Below, one piece after another: positions 11,126 through 23,699 of a stretch of DNA of 64,000 bases. The position numbers and the translations under genes were made by a program. This stretch comes from Glycine soja (lineage: Eukaryota > Streptophyta > Magnoliopsida > Fabales > Fabaceae), in assembly GCF_004193775.1 (NCBI RefSeq), contig NC_041020.1, forward strand, positions 5,475,657 through 5,539,656, read 5' to 3'. Position 1 is the stretch's first letter; the number at the start of each line of letters is the position of its first letter. The notes below the pieces were generated by a model that ran no database searches, was not told the origin of the DNA, and worked only from the letters and a program-made list of their open reading frames with translations.

Positions 11126-12651
11126 TAAAAACTCTGGTAACTTATAAAATTTTGAGAAAATCTCTTTTGAAAAACAAAACTGTGCTATGTTTTTTTTTTG
11201 AAAAATCTTTTCAATACTTCCCTTGTGAAGTCTTCTTGATTTCTTCTCTTGAATCTTGAATTCATCTTCTCTTGAATCTTGAAATCAAACTTCTCTTGAT
11301 TCTTGAATCATCTTGATTTCTTCTCATGAAACTTAAAATTAAACTTGATCTTGAACTTATTGACTCAATCTTGAAATCATTCTCTTGGGCTTTTTGTCAT
11401 CATCTTTGCTATCATCAAAACTACTTGAACCAACTTGATTCATCATCATGAAGCTTGTTTCTACATTTCTTTCTCCTAATTTTTCCTTTTTGAGCAAATA
11501 ATTATTAAATTAACATCATTTAAGTTTTTGTGTAGAGAATATTAAAAGTGATGAATTTATGATGCTTAGTGAGTAAAATAAATTCCATAAAAGCAAGCTA
11601 ATTCAGGCAAGCATGACTAATTAAGGAAAACAAGGTTAATTAAGGAAAGTAGGCTAATTTAGAAAAGCAAAGACGGGCTTAGCGCGAGAAACCCGCTTAC
11701 ACTAAGCTAATATGTGCCTATAAAGTAGAAGAGAAAAGAAGGGAAAAACACAGAAATTCCAAGAGAATACAATTTCTTATAGTAGACAAATGTTAGAAGA
11801 AAGAGAAGTAAGTATTGGGAGTCATTCCTTCCCTCCATTCCCTTTCTTATCTTCTTCCCCTTTACTAAATATTCCCCTCTGACAACTGTAAAGTCTCCAT
11901 GACAATGAGAGGCTAATCTCCTTTTGTTGGGAACTTGGCAGCCAACTATTCTTGATTTAATTTCTCTTCCTAGATTTTAATAACATTACATTTGCATTAT
12001 CTTTTCTTGTGCTTAATATTATTGCTTGTGACTCGATCGCCCATTTGCATGGTAAGTTTTAGGGGTGGCTTTGAGAAATATTATTTTCTAATAGAACTAG
12101 GAAATGATATCTAAATAAAGTCATGACTGGGGATAGGTTGATATTTGTTTAGCCTGTTATACATCTTTATTCTTAATGCAATTTATTATTTTAGCTTTGC
12201 AAAGGGATTTGGGAGAGAAAATAGATAAATTAGGCTCTTTCGTGTGGGGGACCAAAGTTAGAGTATACTAGTAGATGCATGTGTAAATTGGAATAATTAT
12301 AAATAGAGAAAAATTATTAACATTACATCAAAAAGTAACTCTAATAGGCTAAGTTCCCAGCATTCTCATCCTTTGAATTTAACTTCTATAATAATTAGTT
12401 TTTCTTTTCCTTTCTGTTTTTAATTAATTTAAATTCTTGTTTAATTTCTCCTCTCATTTGATTTAATTCTTTGCCAATTTAAATTACTATTTTTCTCATA
12501 ACCTTTTCAAATCAATTTTTCTTTAACTTCTTTTACTAATAAAATATTCATATGCCAAAGTACAAATAAAGTCCCTGTGGATTTGATACTCAGACTTCCA
12601 TTTTAAATTTACTACTTGGAACAAATTGGTGTACTTGTCAATCCATCAACA

Positions 12652-13297
<646 letters not shown>

Positions 13298-13585
13298 AGT
13301 TCCTTTTTGTAGTAAAACTTTGGTTAGTTGTTTGTCTTCTCATTTTGCTGTATTCATTTTTGTTGAGAAAGACATGTAATTTGGACTCAATAAATATTGA
13401 ACATGTTCATTTAGTTAAATTTTTGCTTTTACTAAGAGTGATTACATTGTAATACGTGGAAGGTAATAATCATTTTAGAGAACCTACCATCATGATTCAT
13501 GTGGTTAGCATCTTGGGTGTGAGCATAAAGTTATTATTGTTGTAAATATCATAAAGTGTGAGAAACATTGGACCAAGTGGGAGAA

Positions 13586-13884
13586 TGTTAGTTTTGATTT
13601 TGAAATCAAATTAAAGTGGTCCTAATTTTTCTCACCCACTTCTTTTGTTTTCTCAACCACTTGACTTAGTCAAATTTGGTAACAACATTTCAGTTTTAAT
13701 TATAAAGTTGTTGAAAGTATATTTACATCCTAATATTATGGAATTAGTTTTTATGATGGATAGAATCTAATCTATGAATCTCTAGTCTAAACACATCAGA
13801 AAACAATACCCATCTATGAGAGGTTAGTAACCTAATTAAAATTAAATATATTGTTATGTTGTTTGTGGTGTACAAAATTCATGA
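13586..13884 (+). repeat. 3' LTR of copia-1 (299 bp)
   Basis: It follows the purine tract AGTGGGAGAA and begins TGTTAG like the 5' LTR. Its end is TTCATGA, a one-base change from the 5' LTR end TTCATCA. The TSD GGAAT follows immediately. Confidence 0.85.
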
Positions 13885-13889
13885 GGAAT

Positions 13890-14096
13890 CTAATAATTTT
13901 AGTAATCAATACATTATATAATAATTGAAAACCCAAAACAAACTAACAAACTAGAGATAAGATTATTAGTAACTAATTGACTTTCTCCTAAAATAAAGTT
14001 ACCACTCATTGAATAGTGGACTCTTATTTAACAAAATGAAACAATAACATAAATTAAATTTCAATCACATGCAGTGCATAAAGTAAATATCTAACA
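13890..14096 (-). repeat. Main part of the 3' LTR of copia-2
   Basis: This piece continues 2700-2752, from which it was separated by copia-1. The two parts together (about 260 bp) match 17827-18092. It ends ATCTAACA, and the sequence to the right is the end of the copia-2 RNase H region. Confidence 0.85.
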
Positions 14097-14103
14097 CTCA
14101 TTC

Positions 14104-14573
14104 TTACTTTAGGAACTGCAAACTCCAATCTTCTCTCTTAAGAAATTGAACTTTTTGACTGGTAGTGGCTTGGTGTGAAAATTTGCTATCTGGTTTTCTA
14201 TTTTGTAGTAGACAAAAGTAATAGCTCCATTTTTCTGCATTTCCCTTAAGAAAAAAAGCTTGATGTTGAAAATGCTTAGTTTTCCCATGAAAGACACGAT
14301 TATGAGAGATAACTATGGAAGTTTGGTTGTCAACAAAAATCTTTGTGCTCTCCTTCTTCTCCATATGTTAAGATCAATTAAAAATTTTCTTATCCACAAA
14401 ACTTGATTAACAGCAGCTGCAACAACAATAAACTCCCCTTCTGCCGTAGATTGAGCAACAATGTCTTGTTTTTTGAGCTCCATGAGAAACACCTGATCCA
14501 AAGCTAAAACAATACCCTAAAGTACTCTTCATATCATCAATTGAACCACCCCAATCACTGCCAGAGAAACTTG
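14104..14573 (-). pseudogene. copia-2 RNase H remnant
   Basis: Three overlapping frames share the RNase H signature. SGSDWGGSIDD lies just to the right (near 14560), QSTAEGEF at 14313-14501, and IFVDNQTSIVISHN at 14104-14364. Frame changes separate the motifs. The C-terminal end lies directly beside the split 3' LTR, as expected in copia elements. Confidence 0.75.
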
Positions 14574-15823
14574 TTAGCTTGAATTCTTTAGTTCTCTTGT
14601 ATTTGATGCCAAAATCACAAGTGCCTTTGACATATCTAATAACCCTTTTTGCATCTTTGAAATGCATTTCACTTGAACAATGCATAAATCGAGACAAAAT
14701 GCTACAAAATTTAGGATGCCAGGCCGAGTTGCTATAAGATACATCAAACAACCAATCATGCTTATAATATATGCCCCGTCTATCTTCTCGTTTCTATCTT
14801 CCTGACAAATATTTTCCTTTTGATTCATAGAAGTGTTCATCTCTTTGCATTCTTCAAGTTTAAACTTCTTCAAAATCTCCTTGGCATACTTCTTTTGAAA
14901 GATGATGACTTCATGTTCTCCTTGTTTAATTTCCATTCCAAGAAAGAATTTCCTTAAACCAAGATTTGACATCTCAAACACCATCGTCATCTCTTCCTTT
15001 AACTTCTCCACAAGATTTGAGTTGCTTCTTGTCAAAAGAAGATCATCCACATATAATGAGATGATAAGAACATCAGCTCCATCTATTTTTACATATAATT
15101 TTGACTCTTACAAGCTTTTGGAAAACCCCAAGTTCAGCAAATGCTTATCTATTATATTGTACCAAGCTCTTGGATCATGTTTTAGCTCATAAAGAGTTTT
15201 CTTGAGAAGATAAACCTTATTTTCTTCTCCTTCCTTTACAAAACCTGGGGCTGCTCAACATAAATTTCTTCTTGTAAGAAGCCATTTAGAAATGTTGATT
15301 TAACGTCAAGTTGATAAACTCTCCAATTCTTTTGAGCAGCTACAACAAGCAACAACCTGATGGTGTCTAGTCGAGCAACCAGTGAAAATGTTTCTAAGTA
15401 ATCCACTCCAAAAACTTGAGCATAGCCCTTCACTACGATTCTTGCCTTATTTTTATTAATAGAACCATCAACATTAAGCTTAGTTTTATATACCCATTTG
15501 AATCCAAACACATTCTTGTCTTGAGGTCTTTCTACAAGATGCCAAGTCTGAATTTTCTCAATTATTGATAGCTTTTCCTTCATTGTAGCTACCCAAATTT
15601 GATTTTTCTTGGCTTCTTCATAGTTTGTAGGCTCACATACAATAATGTTGCACCTATAATAAATATCATAAAGCAGTCTAGCACCTTTCACTGGAACATT
15701 ATCAACTAACTTATTTTGCCAACTTTCATTTTTTGAACTTGATGCAGGCAAGTTTAAGTTTGGATGTTTAGAAGCATGATTTATCATCTTTGGATCATCC
15801 CAACTCCATTCTTCATCTTCCAT
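14574..15823 (-). pseudogene. copia-2 reverse transcriptase remnant
   Basis: The piece at 15236-15823 holds the N-terminal copia RT block (FGFKWVYKTKLN, then YQLDVKSTFLNG). The piece at 14574-15050 holds the C-terminal block; the active-site tract is degraded to MDDLLLTRSN at the start, followed by FFLGMEI and the polymerase-RNase H connection. The two pieces are in different frames with stops between them. The order matches plant Ty1/copia pol. Confidence 0.8.
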
Positions 15824-16620
15824 AAAGTGAACATCCCTGCTACAACAACTTTTCCAATTTGTGGCTGGAGGATTTTATAAGCTTTGCTGATTGCAATGTA
15901 GCCTATAAAAATGTCTGGTGATGCTGTTTGTCCAGCTTATCTCACTTGCAGTTTGGAACATGAGTAAAACACAAACAACCAAATTTTTAAGAAATTTCAA
16001 AGATGGTTTATAACCATATCAGACCTCAAATAGTATTTGATTCATCAACGCCTTTGTGGTAAGTCTATTTTGAAGGGAAAAAAAAGACATGCTTGCTGCC
16101 TCAGCCCAAAAGTTCTTCTGCAAATTCTTCTCATATAGCATGCATCTTGTCATCTCTAGGATATATCGATTTCTCCTCTCATTAATCCCATTTTTTTGTG
16201 GAGTATAAGGAGTGGTAAGTTAATGTTCAATGCTGAAATCCTCACAAAATTGATTGAATTTTCCAGATGTGTACTTCATGCCATTGTCTGTCCTTAAATC
16301 TGAATTTTGAGACCACTTTCATTCTCAACCTTGACTTTGAACTTCCAAAAAATATCAGCCACCTCTAACTTGTACTTGAAGAAAAAATTCCAACACGTTT
16401 TGTTGAAGTCATCAATAAATATAATATAATAAAGATTACCTTTCAATGAATGTGTTCTTAGAGGGCCTACTATATCTGTGTGAATCAATTACAATTTTCT
16501 TGATGCTCTCCATGTTGCTTTAGGAAAAGGTTTTCTATTTTTCTTGCCAAATTGACAGGCTTTGCAATTTGAAATTTGATCCTCAAGATCAGGGACATCA
16601 AGGGATAACCCTTTTTCACT
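15824..16620 (-). pseudogene. copia-2 integrase remnant
   Basis: An open piece at 16294-16488 carries the start of the integrase core (IHTDIVGPL, then FIDDFNKTCW). This is the first catalytic aspartate region of copia integrases. Sequence on both sides is integrase-like but has stops and frame changes, so this is a dead fragment between gag and reverse transcriptase. Confidence 0.65.
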
Positions 16621-17100
16621 CACCTACAATAGTCCTTGATGATGATAATGCCCAAGCCTCTTGTGTCAAATTTTTGTGAGATTTTCCTTGAGTGAGAAAA
16701 TAGCTTGCTCCCCCTCCACAGAATTTAGAGCAAAACTTTTCCCTTTCATTTTCACCTTGAAGATATCTTACCCAACTGCATCTTTAATCAAAACAAATAC
16801 TCATTCAATCAATTGACCAACACTTAACAAGCTTTGGTCAATTTTAGGAACGAAAAAAAGGATATAATCACCATTGCCAATTCTGAATTGGGTGGCATTG
16901 GTTGGCCTCTAATTTCTAAGGAGTGTCTTGCCAAAGGTCATGTGATTGGTACAACCATTATCAATCAACCAATTTTTACTTGATTCACTACTCAAGAAAC
17001 AAGTGACTACAAAAAGTTAGTCCTCCTCCTCTTGACTAGCAATCTAAGCTCCGTAACCATGCCGATTTTTGTTGTCGCAAATCACAGCTTCATGCCCCAT

Positions 17101-17713
17101 CTAGTTGCACTTACTGTATTTTGTATCTAACCTCTTCCAACAACTATAAGGTGGATGTCCTTTTCTGCCACAATGTTGACAAGGTGGATAGTTTTTCTTT
17201 CTTCCCTTACCTTTAATTTGGTTGTTTGTGGTGTTTTCATTGCTTGACTCTTGATTCTGCTTGATTTTTTTTGTTCTCATCAACCTTCGTTGCTCTTGGG
17301 CCTGCAAGGCATGTAGCACTTCTGTCAAAGTGATTTTAGATAGATTCTTTGTATTCTCCAATGAAGCAATATATGCTTCGTACCTCTCCAGCATCGTTAC
17401 TAGAATTTTCTCAACAATTTTGGAATCAGTAAAACCATTGCCCAACAACTTTATCTTGTTAACAATACTCAACAATTTGTTTGAGTATTCCTTAATTGTC
17501 TTGAACTATTTCATCCTTTGCAGCTTAAATTCCCTCCTTAAATTAAACACTTGCATGCTTTGTATTTTCTTGTCCCCTTTATATTATTCCTTAAAAAAAT
17601 TCCAAATTTCTTTGGGTGTCTTGAGAATAATGATTCTGGTGAGAATCATTTGTGAAACACCAACAAATAAACATGACTTTGCCTTTGCCTTCTTTGTTTT
17701 TCTTTCCTTTTAA
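17101..17713 (-). pseudogene. copia-2 gag remnant with zinc knuckle
   Basis: The longest open part (17101-17475) encodes a helical gag-like segment followed by a basic linker and a CCHC knuckle (CQHCGRKGHPPYSCW), the nucleic-acid-binding motif of copia gag. The reading frame upstream, to about 17713, still has gag-like character but contains stops. The protein would package element RNA in cytoplasmic particles, but the frame is not intact. Confidence 0.75.
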
Positions 17714-17826
17714 TTTTTAATTTGTGTCATGGTGGGATTTTTAGGCAGGGGATGAATAATGTAATCCTTTTCCACATCTTCTCATAAATCCAGTCCCTCT
17801 AGATAGGAATGCATTCTGACTGCCCA

Positions 17827-18092
17827 TGAAGAAGGAAAAATAATGTACGTGGGAATATTTTGGAGAGAAAATATGGAATCTGATAATTTTATTGATAAGC
17901 AGTGTTACATTATAAAATAATTGAAAGCCCAAAACAAACTAACAAACTAGAGATAAGATTATCAGCAACTAACCGACTTGCTCCTAAAATAAAGGTAACA
18001 CTCATTGAATAGTGGGCACTTATTTAACAAACTGAAACAATAACATAAATTAAATGTCAATCACATGCAATGCATAAAGCAAATATCTAACA
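17827..18092 (-). repeat. 5' LTR of copia-2 (266 bp)
   Basis: It matches the split left LTR along its length. It holds a single uninterrupted copy of the site that copia-1 used in the sister LTR (GGAAT at 17875-17879) and so acts as an internal empty-site control. Confidence 0.85.
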
Positions 18093-19974
18093 TCAAAATT
18101 GGGTATCTACAAAGATTATTGGTTGCTTTATTCGATTTGCAATTCAAAAGAATTTTTCAATTACAATTGAAATAATAGGATCATGCAATTAGTTGATCAA
18201 GCTAAAAGCAAGCATTGGGTATAGAAGAAGAACGATAACAAACTTTATTGAATAACAACAAAGACTAATTACATGAAAGTAGTAGTATAATTATATTAAA
18301 ATCCAACAATGATGAAATTAGCTACTCATAGCTATACAAACCATAGAAGGAGCAATCAAAATAGAGCTCTCAAGCATAGACATTATCACACTTTCTTTCT
18401 CTAACCTCTAAAACACTCTTTTTGTGCTCTAGAATTTGTGGCCTTCTTATGGTTCATTGGGCATTTTATAGGTAGCAACAAATAGGCCCTGACAGATAGC
18501 TCAGTTAAGCTAGCTTTGCATAGCTCGCTTAAGCGAGGACAACAAGCATAATAGACTATTTAAAGTTAGTTTACTTGAGCTACATAGTAATGTTCCAGGA
18601 CTTTTGAAATTCAACTAGCTTAAGTTAGTTCAGTAGTTTTGTAAATCTTCAAAATTCTCCTACTCCAATGATGGTGCTTCAAATCATTTTTTCGAAGTGC
18701 CTTTCAAGATGATTCTTATAAAATAAAACAAAGATTAATGAAAAAAAAAACATATTTTTTTTAACTAAACAAGACATTTATTCTATAACAAACCAAATTA
18801 AACACAATAAGGTTCAAAAGCATATGAGATATTAAATAGTTGTGCCAAAAACACTTCTAAAATACAAGTGTAGGGGGGTACTTATCAAGGTGAAACCCAA
18901 TTTATTTTTTTTGTCAATAAGGTCATGAGACAACATTGGAGAGACAAAAAACACTTTGTCCAAGTGTGTGTGAAGTGTGGGCTTCTTATTAGCCTGTATA
19001 AGTTTCATATTGGACAATTACTTTTAGCACCTTTATTTTTGTTTCTTGCACCTCCAAAAAACTCAAACTGACCAAAATATCCCTCTACCCAACCACACAA
19101 CACCACCACACCCTACCTGTATCCAACCACCCTACACTACAACACAAACACCACCACCCAACACCACGTCAAGGACTATGTTATAGGAAAGAAGACATCA
19201 TGGAGGTAGGGACACGAGAGAGGTGTAAAATGTGATAATACTAGTCTTTATACCCATGCAATGCATAAGTTTTTTTTAATATTATTTAAGAATTATTTAT
19301 AATATAGATTTCATAGAAAAAATAATGTCATACTATATTATACAAAGATGACCAACATATTTAAATAAATAAAGTAAGTCTATCAAAAAAAATATCTAAT
19401 AGATGGTTAACCAACAAATTAAAAATTGAAGACTTTTGCCTCATTTCAATATAAAAATTAATTATATAAGAGTTAATTAATTTATATTAATATAAATAAA
19501 AAAATAAACATGAATACAAAATAATCAAAATAATATTCATGTCACTTTCTTATTATAAAACAATCAGAAATTTGAGCTGGCTAGCTTCATTTAGTCTATT
19601 TTCACCAACTAATAAAGATAAGGAAATAGATAAAATACACGAATGCCAAGGTTTTGCCTAAAAGTGGTATAGTTTTAAAAAAAATTGAAAATTGGTGGAA
19701 GGACTGTGGAGCTGTCACGTGTACAATTAACAAAACTTCATTCTTTCTTTCCAAAATCTAATTAGGCATGAAATTGCAACTCGAGTGAGTTTCTTGATTC
19801 CTTAATATTCAGTTAGAAATAATTTAAAAAATAAATTCATGACTATTATATATATAAATTTAAATCAATCAACAAAGAAAAAAATATATAAAATGTAGAA
19901 GGAAACCAGAAAAGTCACTTTTAGTTGAAAATCCCTGTAAGTCAAACAAACATATATCAAAATCTTATGATAAG
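18093..19974. other. Noncoding flank with an LTR-like fragment
   Basis: Positions 18115-18620 resemble a decayed LTR: a polyadenylation-like stretch, a TTAAGCGAG/CTCGCTTAAG motif and related repeats near 18490-18540. No ends or TSD could be fixed. The rest is AT-rich sequence without a supported gene. Confidence 0.4.
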
Positions 19975-20640
19975 AAAGACAAAATTAATTATATTAAAAT
20001 TATTTCATCAATCAATTTAAAAATATTAAAATTATAATAATCCATAATTTTTCCTTAGTTATTCAAATAATAACATAATTTAAGGTAAGTTGATCATCCC
20101 ATGATTTAGTGTTTCTTTTCATTCTTTCGTGACAAATGTTTATCCCTGTTTGTTATGTTTTATTTATACTTCACATATTACTAAACTAAAACATTCATAA
20201 ATTATTTGAGTCGATACATTAATTAGTTTAGTAAAGAAATAAGAGGTAATAGAAAGTAAATTATATTAAATTATTACAACACTAACTTGTAGGTAATGAA
20301 AATATAATAAAGCTTATTTTTTCTAAGTTATTCAAATTTTAACACAATTTAAGATAAATTATTCTTCCTATGATTAAGGTGTTTATTTTTTTTTCTTTCA
20401 TGAAAAATATTCATCCCGTGTTATTTTGTTTTTAATATTTCACATGTTACAAAAATAAAACATTTGTAAATTAGTTGTGTCAATACATTAATGAGTTAGT
20501 TAAGAGATAATAAGTAAGAGAAAGTAAATTCATATTAAAATTATTGAACCAATAAATCTAAAACTGCTAAAATTATGATAAAGCATAATTTAAGTTATTC
20601 AAATATTAACATACTTTAAAGTAAGTTGTTCATCTCATGA
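19975..20640. repeat. Tandem AT-rich repeat, about 265-bp unit, 2-3 diverged copies
   Basis: The block containing AGTTATTCAAATAxTAACAxAxTTTAAG recurs near 20055, 20320 and 20582. Following segments (CATGA, TTCATGACAAA-like, ATACATTAAT, GAGAAAGTAAATT) recur in the same order. Spacings are about 265 and 262 bp. The copies are strongly diverged, so this is old. Confidence 0.7.
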
Positions 20641-21849
20641 GACAACAACCATGATTCATCATCACATGATTTAGGAAATTTGGCTAAATAAAATGTATTG
20701 AACATTAATGTGAACATCGATTTAATAAATCATGTTCTCAATAATTTTGATATCATACATTCTACTAAAATTCTGAATTTTATCTACCATAGACAAACCA
20801 AGATGTGCAAACAAAGCTGTGAAACTCCTATAAGGATTCAGAGCCCAAATCCATATGCTATCATGAAGCAATATCAAATAAAATACTTTCTAACCTCAGA
20901 TTGATCCATTTTGGTATAACATAAACCAACTTGTGAACATATGCAATCCAACCTTTTTTAGGCTTCTTGTGAGCAACGACTGCCAATGGTTCAATTTGTA
21001 TGGAAAATTTCCAGATTTTCTCAAAATGTTTGAATGCTTCTTGTGAGCAAGAACTGCCCATGATTCAATTTGAATGTTTTAAATCTGGAAATGAACACAA
21101 AATATATTAATCTTTAGTTAAATGAATGAATACAAGATGCATAAAGATATAACAACTTAAATGAGAAATAAATGCATAATGTTGGTATTCTTATATAATT
21201 TTTGCTTCTGTAAAAGAAAAATAAAACATAGTCAAATACCAAATTGTATCAAGAAACCAATAATAAAAAAACTAACCAATAAAACTTGTCATAGAGGATT
21301 ACAAAGTTCATTCAGCATTTAATTAAACACAACTTGCAACCCACAAATGAGTCCAATCCAAAAAAAAAAAAAACAAAATATAATTCACACAAAATGTACA
21401 AATACTTCTAACAAATCATTCAGATAAAACATCAAAAGAAAAATTCATAGGAAAAAAGGAACATTTACTTGGAAAAAAAGATGTTGAACTTTGGTCAACA
21501 TTGGTTGGTGGTAGCAATTTCGATGACGGTTGTGATGTTGCTAGAGAGAAAGAAACAAGTTTTGATCATCTTTCACGATCTTTATTGATTTTCAACATCT
21601 TGCAAACACACACACATCAATTTCATTTTATTAAACGAAAATCCATTCAAGGAGAGGACAAAAGAAGAGAAAGAAAAAAAAAAGAAAACTAAGAATGAGA
21701 AAGCAATTTAAAATTCAAATTTTGAAATATGTTTTATCTTCTCAAAGCGTTTCAACTGAGGAAAAGAAAGCTAAAGGTGGTATGTTTTTCTAAAAGGTGA
21801 GATTTACCAAAATGGGAATGGGTGTGACATGTGGCAAAAAAACCTCCAT
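20641..21849. other. AT-rich noncoding sequence
   Basis: No gene, RNA or mobile-element end could be supported. A short direct duplication (CTTCTTGTGAGCAA...CTGCC) occurs near 20960 and 21040. Confidence 0.5.
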
Positions 21850-22121
21850 ACTACTACAAAAATGATCTTTTAAGATGCAAGTTTTAAGATGGTGATATAA
21901 AAACCGATGTCGTATGTAAAACGGTGACAATTTTGTAAATAATTACAACTTTTTAAAGACGATTTTTTTAAAACTGTTTTTGAAAACATTTTACGACGTC
22001 GATTTCTTCAACAACCAACCTTAAATACAAGATTTTAAAGATGGTTTTAAAAACTCGTCTTCGTTGAAAGGGTTTTCCCTTTTATATTCTCACTAGCTGC
22101 CTCTCTCTCACTCGCATTGCC

Positions 22122-22262
22122 TTCCTCATTGACTCCGTCTCCAACCTCCACCGCAACTTCTAGGTGCGTGGCTCCGATGTTGCCGTGCGCGTCAGGAAGC
22201 CCAAGGTGATGCTGGTGGAGGCTGCCAAGGCTGTCGGGCCGACGCCGTGTACACGCACCACT
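22122..22262 (+). pseudogene. Fragment of a photolyase/cryptochrome-type gene
   Basis: The reading begins FLIDSVSNLHRNF, continues VRGSDVAVRVRKPKVMLVEAAKAVG and, after a one-base frame change, ADAVYTHH. This order matches the N-terminal photolyase domain of plant PHR2/CRY-DASH-type proteins (Asp-Leu-Arg-Asn...Gly-Ser-Asp...Lys-Pro-Glu...Ala-Val-Gly-Ala-Asp-Ala-Val-Tyr). An in-frame stop after NF and the frameshift show it is not functional. Family assignment is by recognition, not alignment. Confidence 0.6.
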
Positions 22263-22339
22263 TCTCTCTTCTTTCTTCTTCTTCTTCTCCTAACCCTTAT
22301 TATTATTCCTTAAATATGGATTCTTCGTGTCTCTCCAAT

Positions 22340-22428
22340 GATTAGATTTTTCTATTCAAAGACAAGGAGTCAATGGTTGACTCCTTTTTGGTCGAGGCTC
22401 TTCAGAACCTTTGCCACCGCCTCACCAG
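22340..22428 (+). pseudogene. Fragment of an R3H-domain protein gene (first exon)
   Basis: The reading ESMVDSFLVEALQNLCHRLT resembles the N-terminal SDPFLVEALQNPRHRLT region of plant R3H/SUZ-domain nucleic-acid-binding proteins. The match stops at CACCAG|TTAGTC, a possible exon end, and is followed by T-rich intron-like sequence. It appears to be exon plus intron DNA carried by the surrounding transposon fragment. Confidence 0.55.
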
Positions 22429-22658
22429 TTAGTCTCTTTTTAATAACCTTTTTCTCTATCTCTCTACTTTTTTTATTTGAAAATTTTGAATTTTTTTTCT
22501 GGGTTATGGCTGTTTTTGTTATTTCAATGTTTCTGCGTGGTGGGTATGCTTCAAAATTGTTGCTTGAGCTCGTTTTTTGCTTTAACCCCTTTGGATTTTT
22601 TTCTTGTTGAAGGTTTTTGGTAAGAATCATTGTGTTTTTGCCTTCCAACTATGTTTAG

Positions 22659-22835
22659 GTGTTTTTCTATTATAAGAGTTTTTTCTTTGTCTTGGGTTAA
22701 GAACTGATACCAGCAGGCCACAGTTAGGGTCACACTCCTTTTGATAACTTTGGTTCTACCGATAGGTCAGAGTTAGGGTCAAGTTCCTTTCTTTTTATAC
22801 CTATTTTCAAGACGATCCTAAGTGTTCTTTTATCA
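22659..22835 (+). repeat. 5' LTR remnant of the gypsy element
   Basis: It matches the right-hand part of the 3' LTR (29748-29939), sharing AAGAACTGATA, CTTTTGATAACTTTGGTTC and the end TTATCA. The left part is missing; the break lies at the CACTA-like fragment. Confidence 0.8.
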
Positions 22836-22837
22836 TT

Positions 22838-22856
22838 TGGTATCAGAGCTTCGATT
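22838..22856 (+). promoter_or_regulatory. Primer-binding site of the gypsy element
   Basis: TGGTATCAGAGCTTCGATT begins two bases after the LTR end. It matches the 3' end complement of plant initiator Met-tRNA and fixes the LTR boundary. Confidence 0.85.
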
Positions 22857-23699
22857 CTTGAAATCAAGTGTTATCTATCCTTTGTGTTTTCTTTCTTATG
22901 ATGTGTTTCCTCCTTTGTTTGTTATTTTCGTTTAGTTTAACTCTATACTATTGTTTCGTCTTCCTTTGTTCTATTTATTTAAGTCTATCTTTCTTTTCTG
23001 AACTCTATCTAGTATCAATATCTTTTTGTCCTCTTTTTTTTTATATATATTATCAAAAATTTGTGCATAAAAAAAATCCAATTTTCAAATTTGGAGCCAA
23101 AATTTTGTTATAATTCATATTTGAATAATTAAAGTTGCCAAAATTCTATTACAATCCATATTTGGATAATTAAAGTTGTGTTAGGATCTGATTTTTTTTT
23201 TCAAATTTGGACCCAAAATTTTGTTACAATCCAAATTTGCATAATTGAAGTTGTTAGAATATGAATTAGATTTTCAAATTTGGAATCAAAATTCTGTTAC
23301 AGTCTAGATTTGGATCTGTCCAATCACATATTTGTGTTCAAATTTGAATTTCGTGCAAAAAAAGTGCAAAGAAAAAAATAAAAAGAAACAAAAAAAAAAC
23401 ACTTTTCTTAAATTCATTGTTCCTTGTCCTCTGTTTATTCTTATTCACTAAGTTTTCATTCATCCCTTGTTGTGTCTTGTCGTGTATAATCAACCCCTAA
23501 GGTTCTTATTTAAGAGCTCATAAGGAGAATTGTAAAAGGCAAGAGTGGTGAGACTATTAGAGGGAAAAAGCAAAAAAGAGTGAAACACGAGTGGGAAAAA
23601 AAATTATTGAGTGTAAACACATGAGGGAGTGTTTGTGTGAGAATATTTATTTGTCGATTTACGATCACTTCTAACACAATTCTTGCAACAATTTAAATC

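Larger units (their letters stand above)
7322..11465. mobile_element. Solo LTR B1, nested in solo LTR A (about 1.66 kb net)
   Basis: It starts TGTTGGATCCAGTGGCC and ends GTTTCTACA, with the exact TSD TTTCT at 7317-7321 and 11466-11470. A second member of the family, B2, lies at 25254-26442 with the same ends. Shared marks are a TTTTATACTGGTTCGGC tract and paired GTAATCGATTAC palindromes. No coding sequence. It is interrupted by solo LTR C. Confidence 0.88.
7263..12651. mobile_element. Solo LTR A, inserted in copia-1 RT (about 1.24 kb net)
   Basis: Ends are TGATAACTGC and CCATCAACA. Flanking 5-mers are GATAT (7258-7262) and AATAT (12652-12656), a TSD with one mismatch. Removing the segment and one flank joins the copia-1 reading frame. 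There is no internal coding sequence. Without the nested element, about 1240 bp remain. Length and ends suggest a Ty3/gypsy LTR, but the clade is not proven. It is itself split by solo LTR B1. Confidence 0.85.
21850..22658 (+). mobile_element. CACTA-like transposon fragment carrying gene pieces
   Basis: The left end contains CTACTACAAAAATGATC, near the CACTACAAAAA terminus of plant CACTA elements. Subterminal sequence follows with repeated TTTTAAGATG, AAGACGATTTT and ACGACGTCGA-type motifs (21870-22070). Two stretches of unusually GC-rich, protein-like sequence come next: a photolyase-type piece and an R3H-type piece. A gypsy LTR remnant begins at 22659. No transposase or right end was seen. 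Gene-fragment capture is well known for CACTA, Helitron and Pack-MULE elements; the CACTA call rests on the termini only. Confidence 0.55.

Noticed and set aside
17735..17830. Primer-binding site next to the copia-2 5' LTR
   Set aside because: The sequence TGGGCAGTCAGAATGC is too far from the initiator-tRNA site to be called.
22868..23113. Hydrophobic 81-residue open frame resembling a membrane protein
   Set aside because: It lies in the T-rich leader of the gypsy element between primer site and gag; the hydrophobicity comes from base composition.
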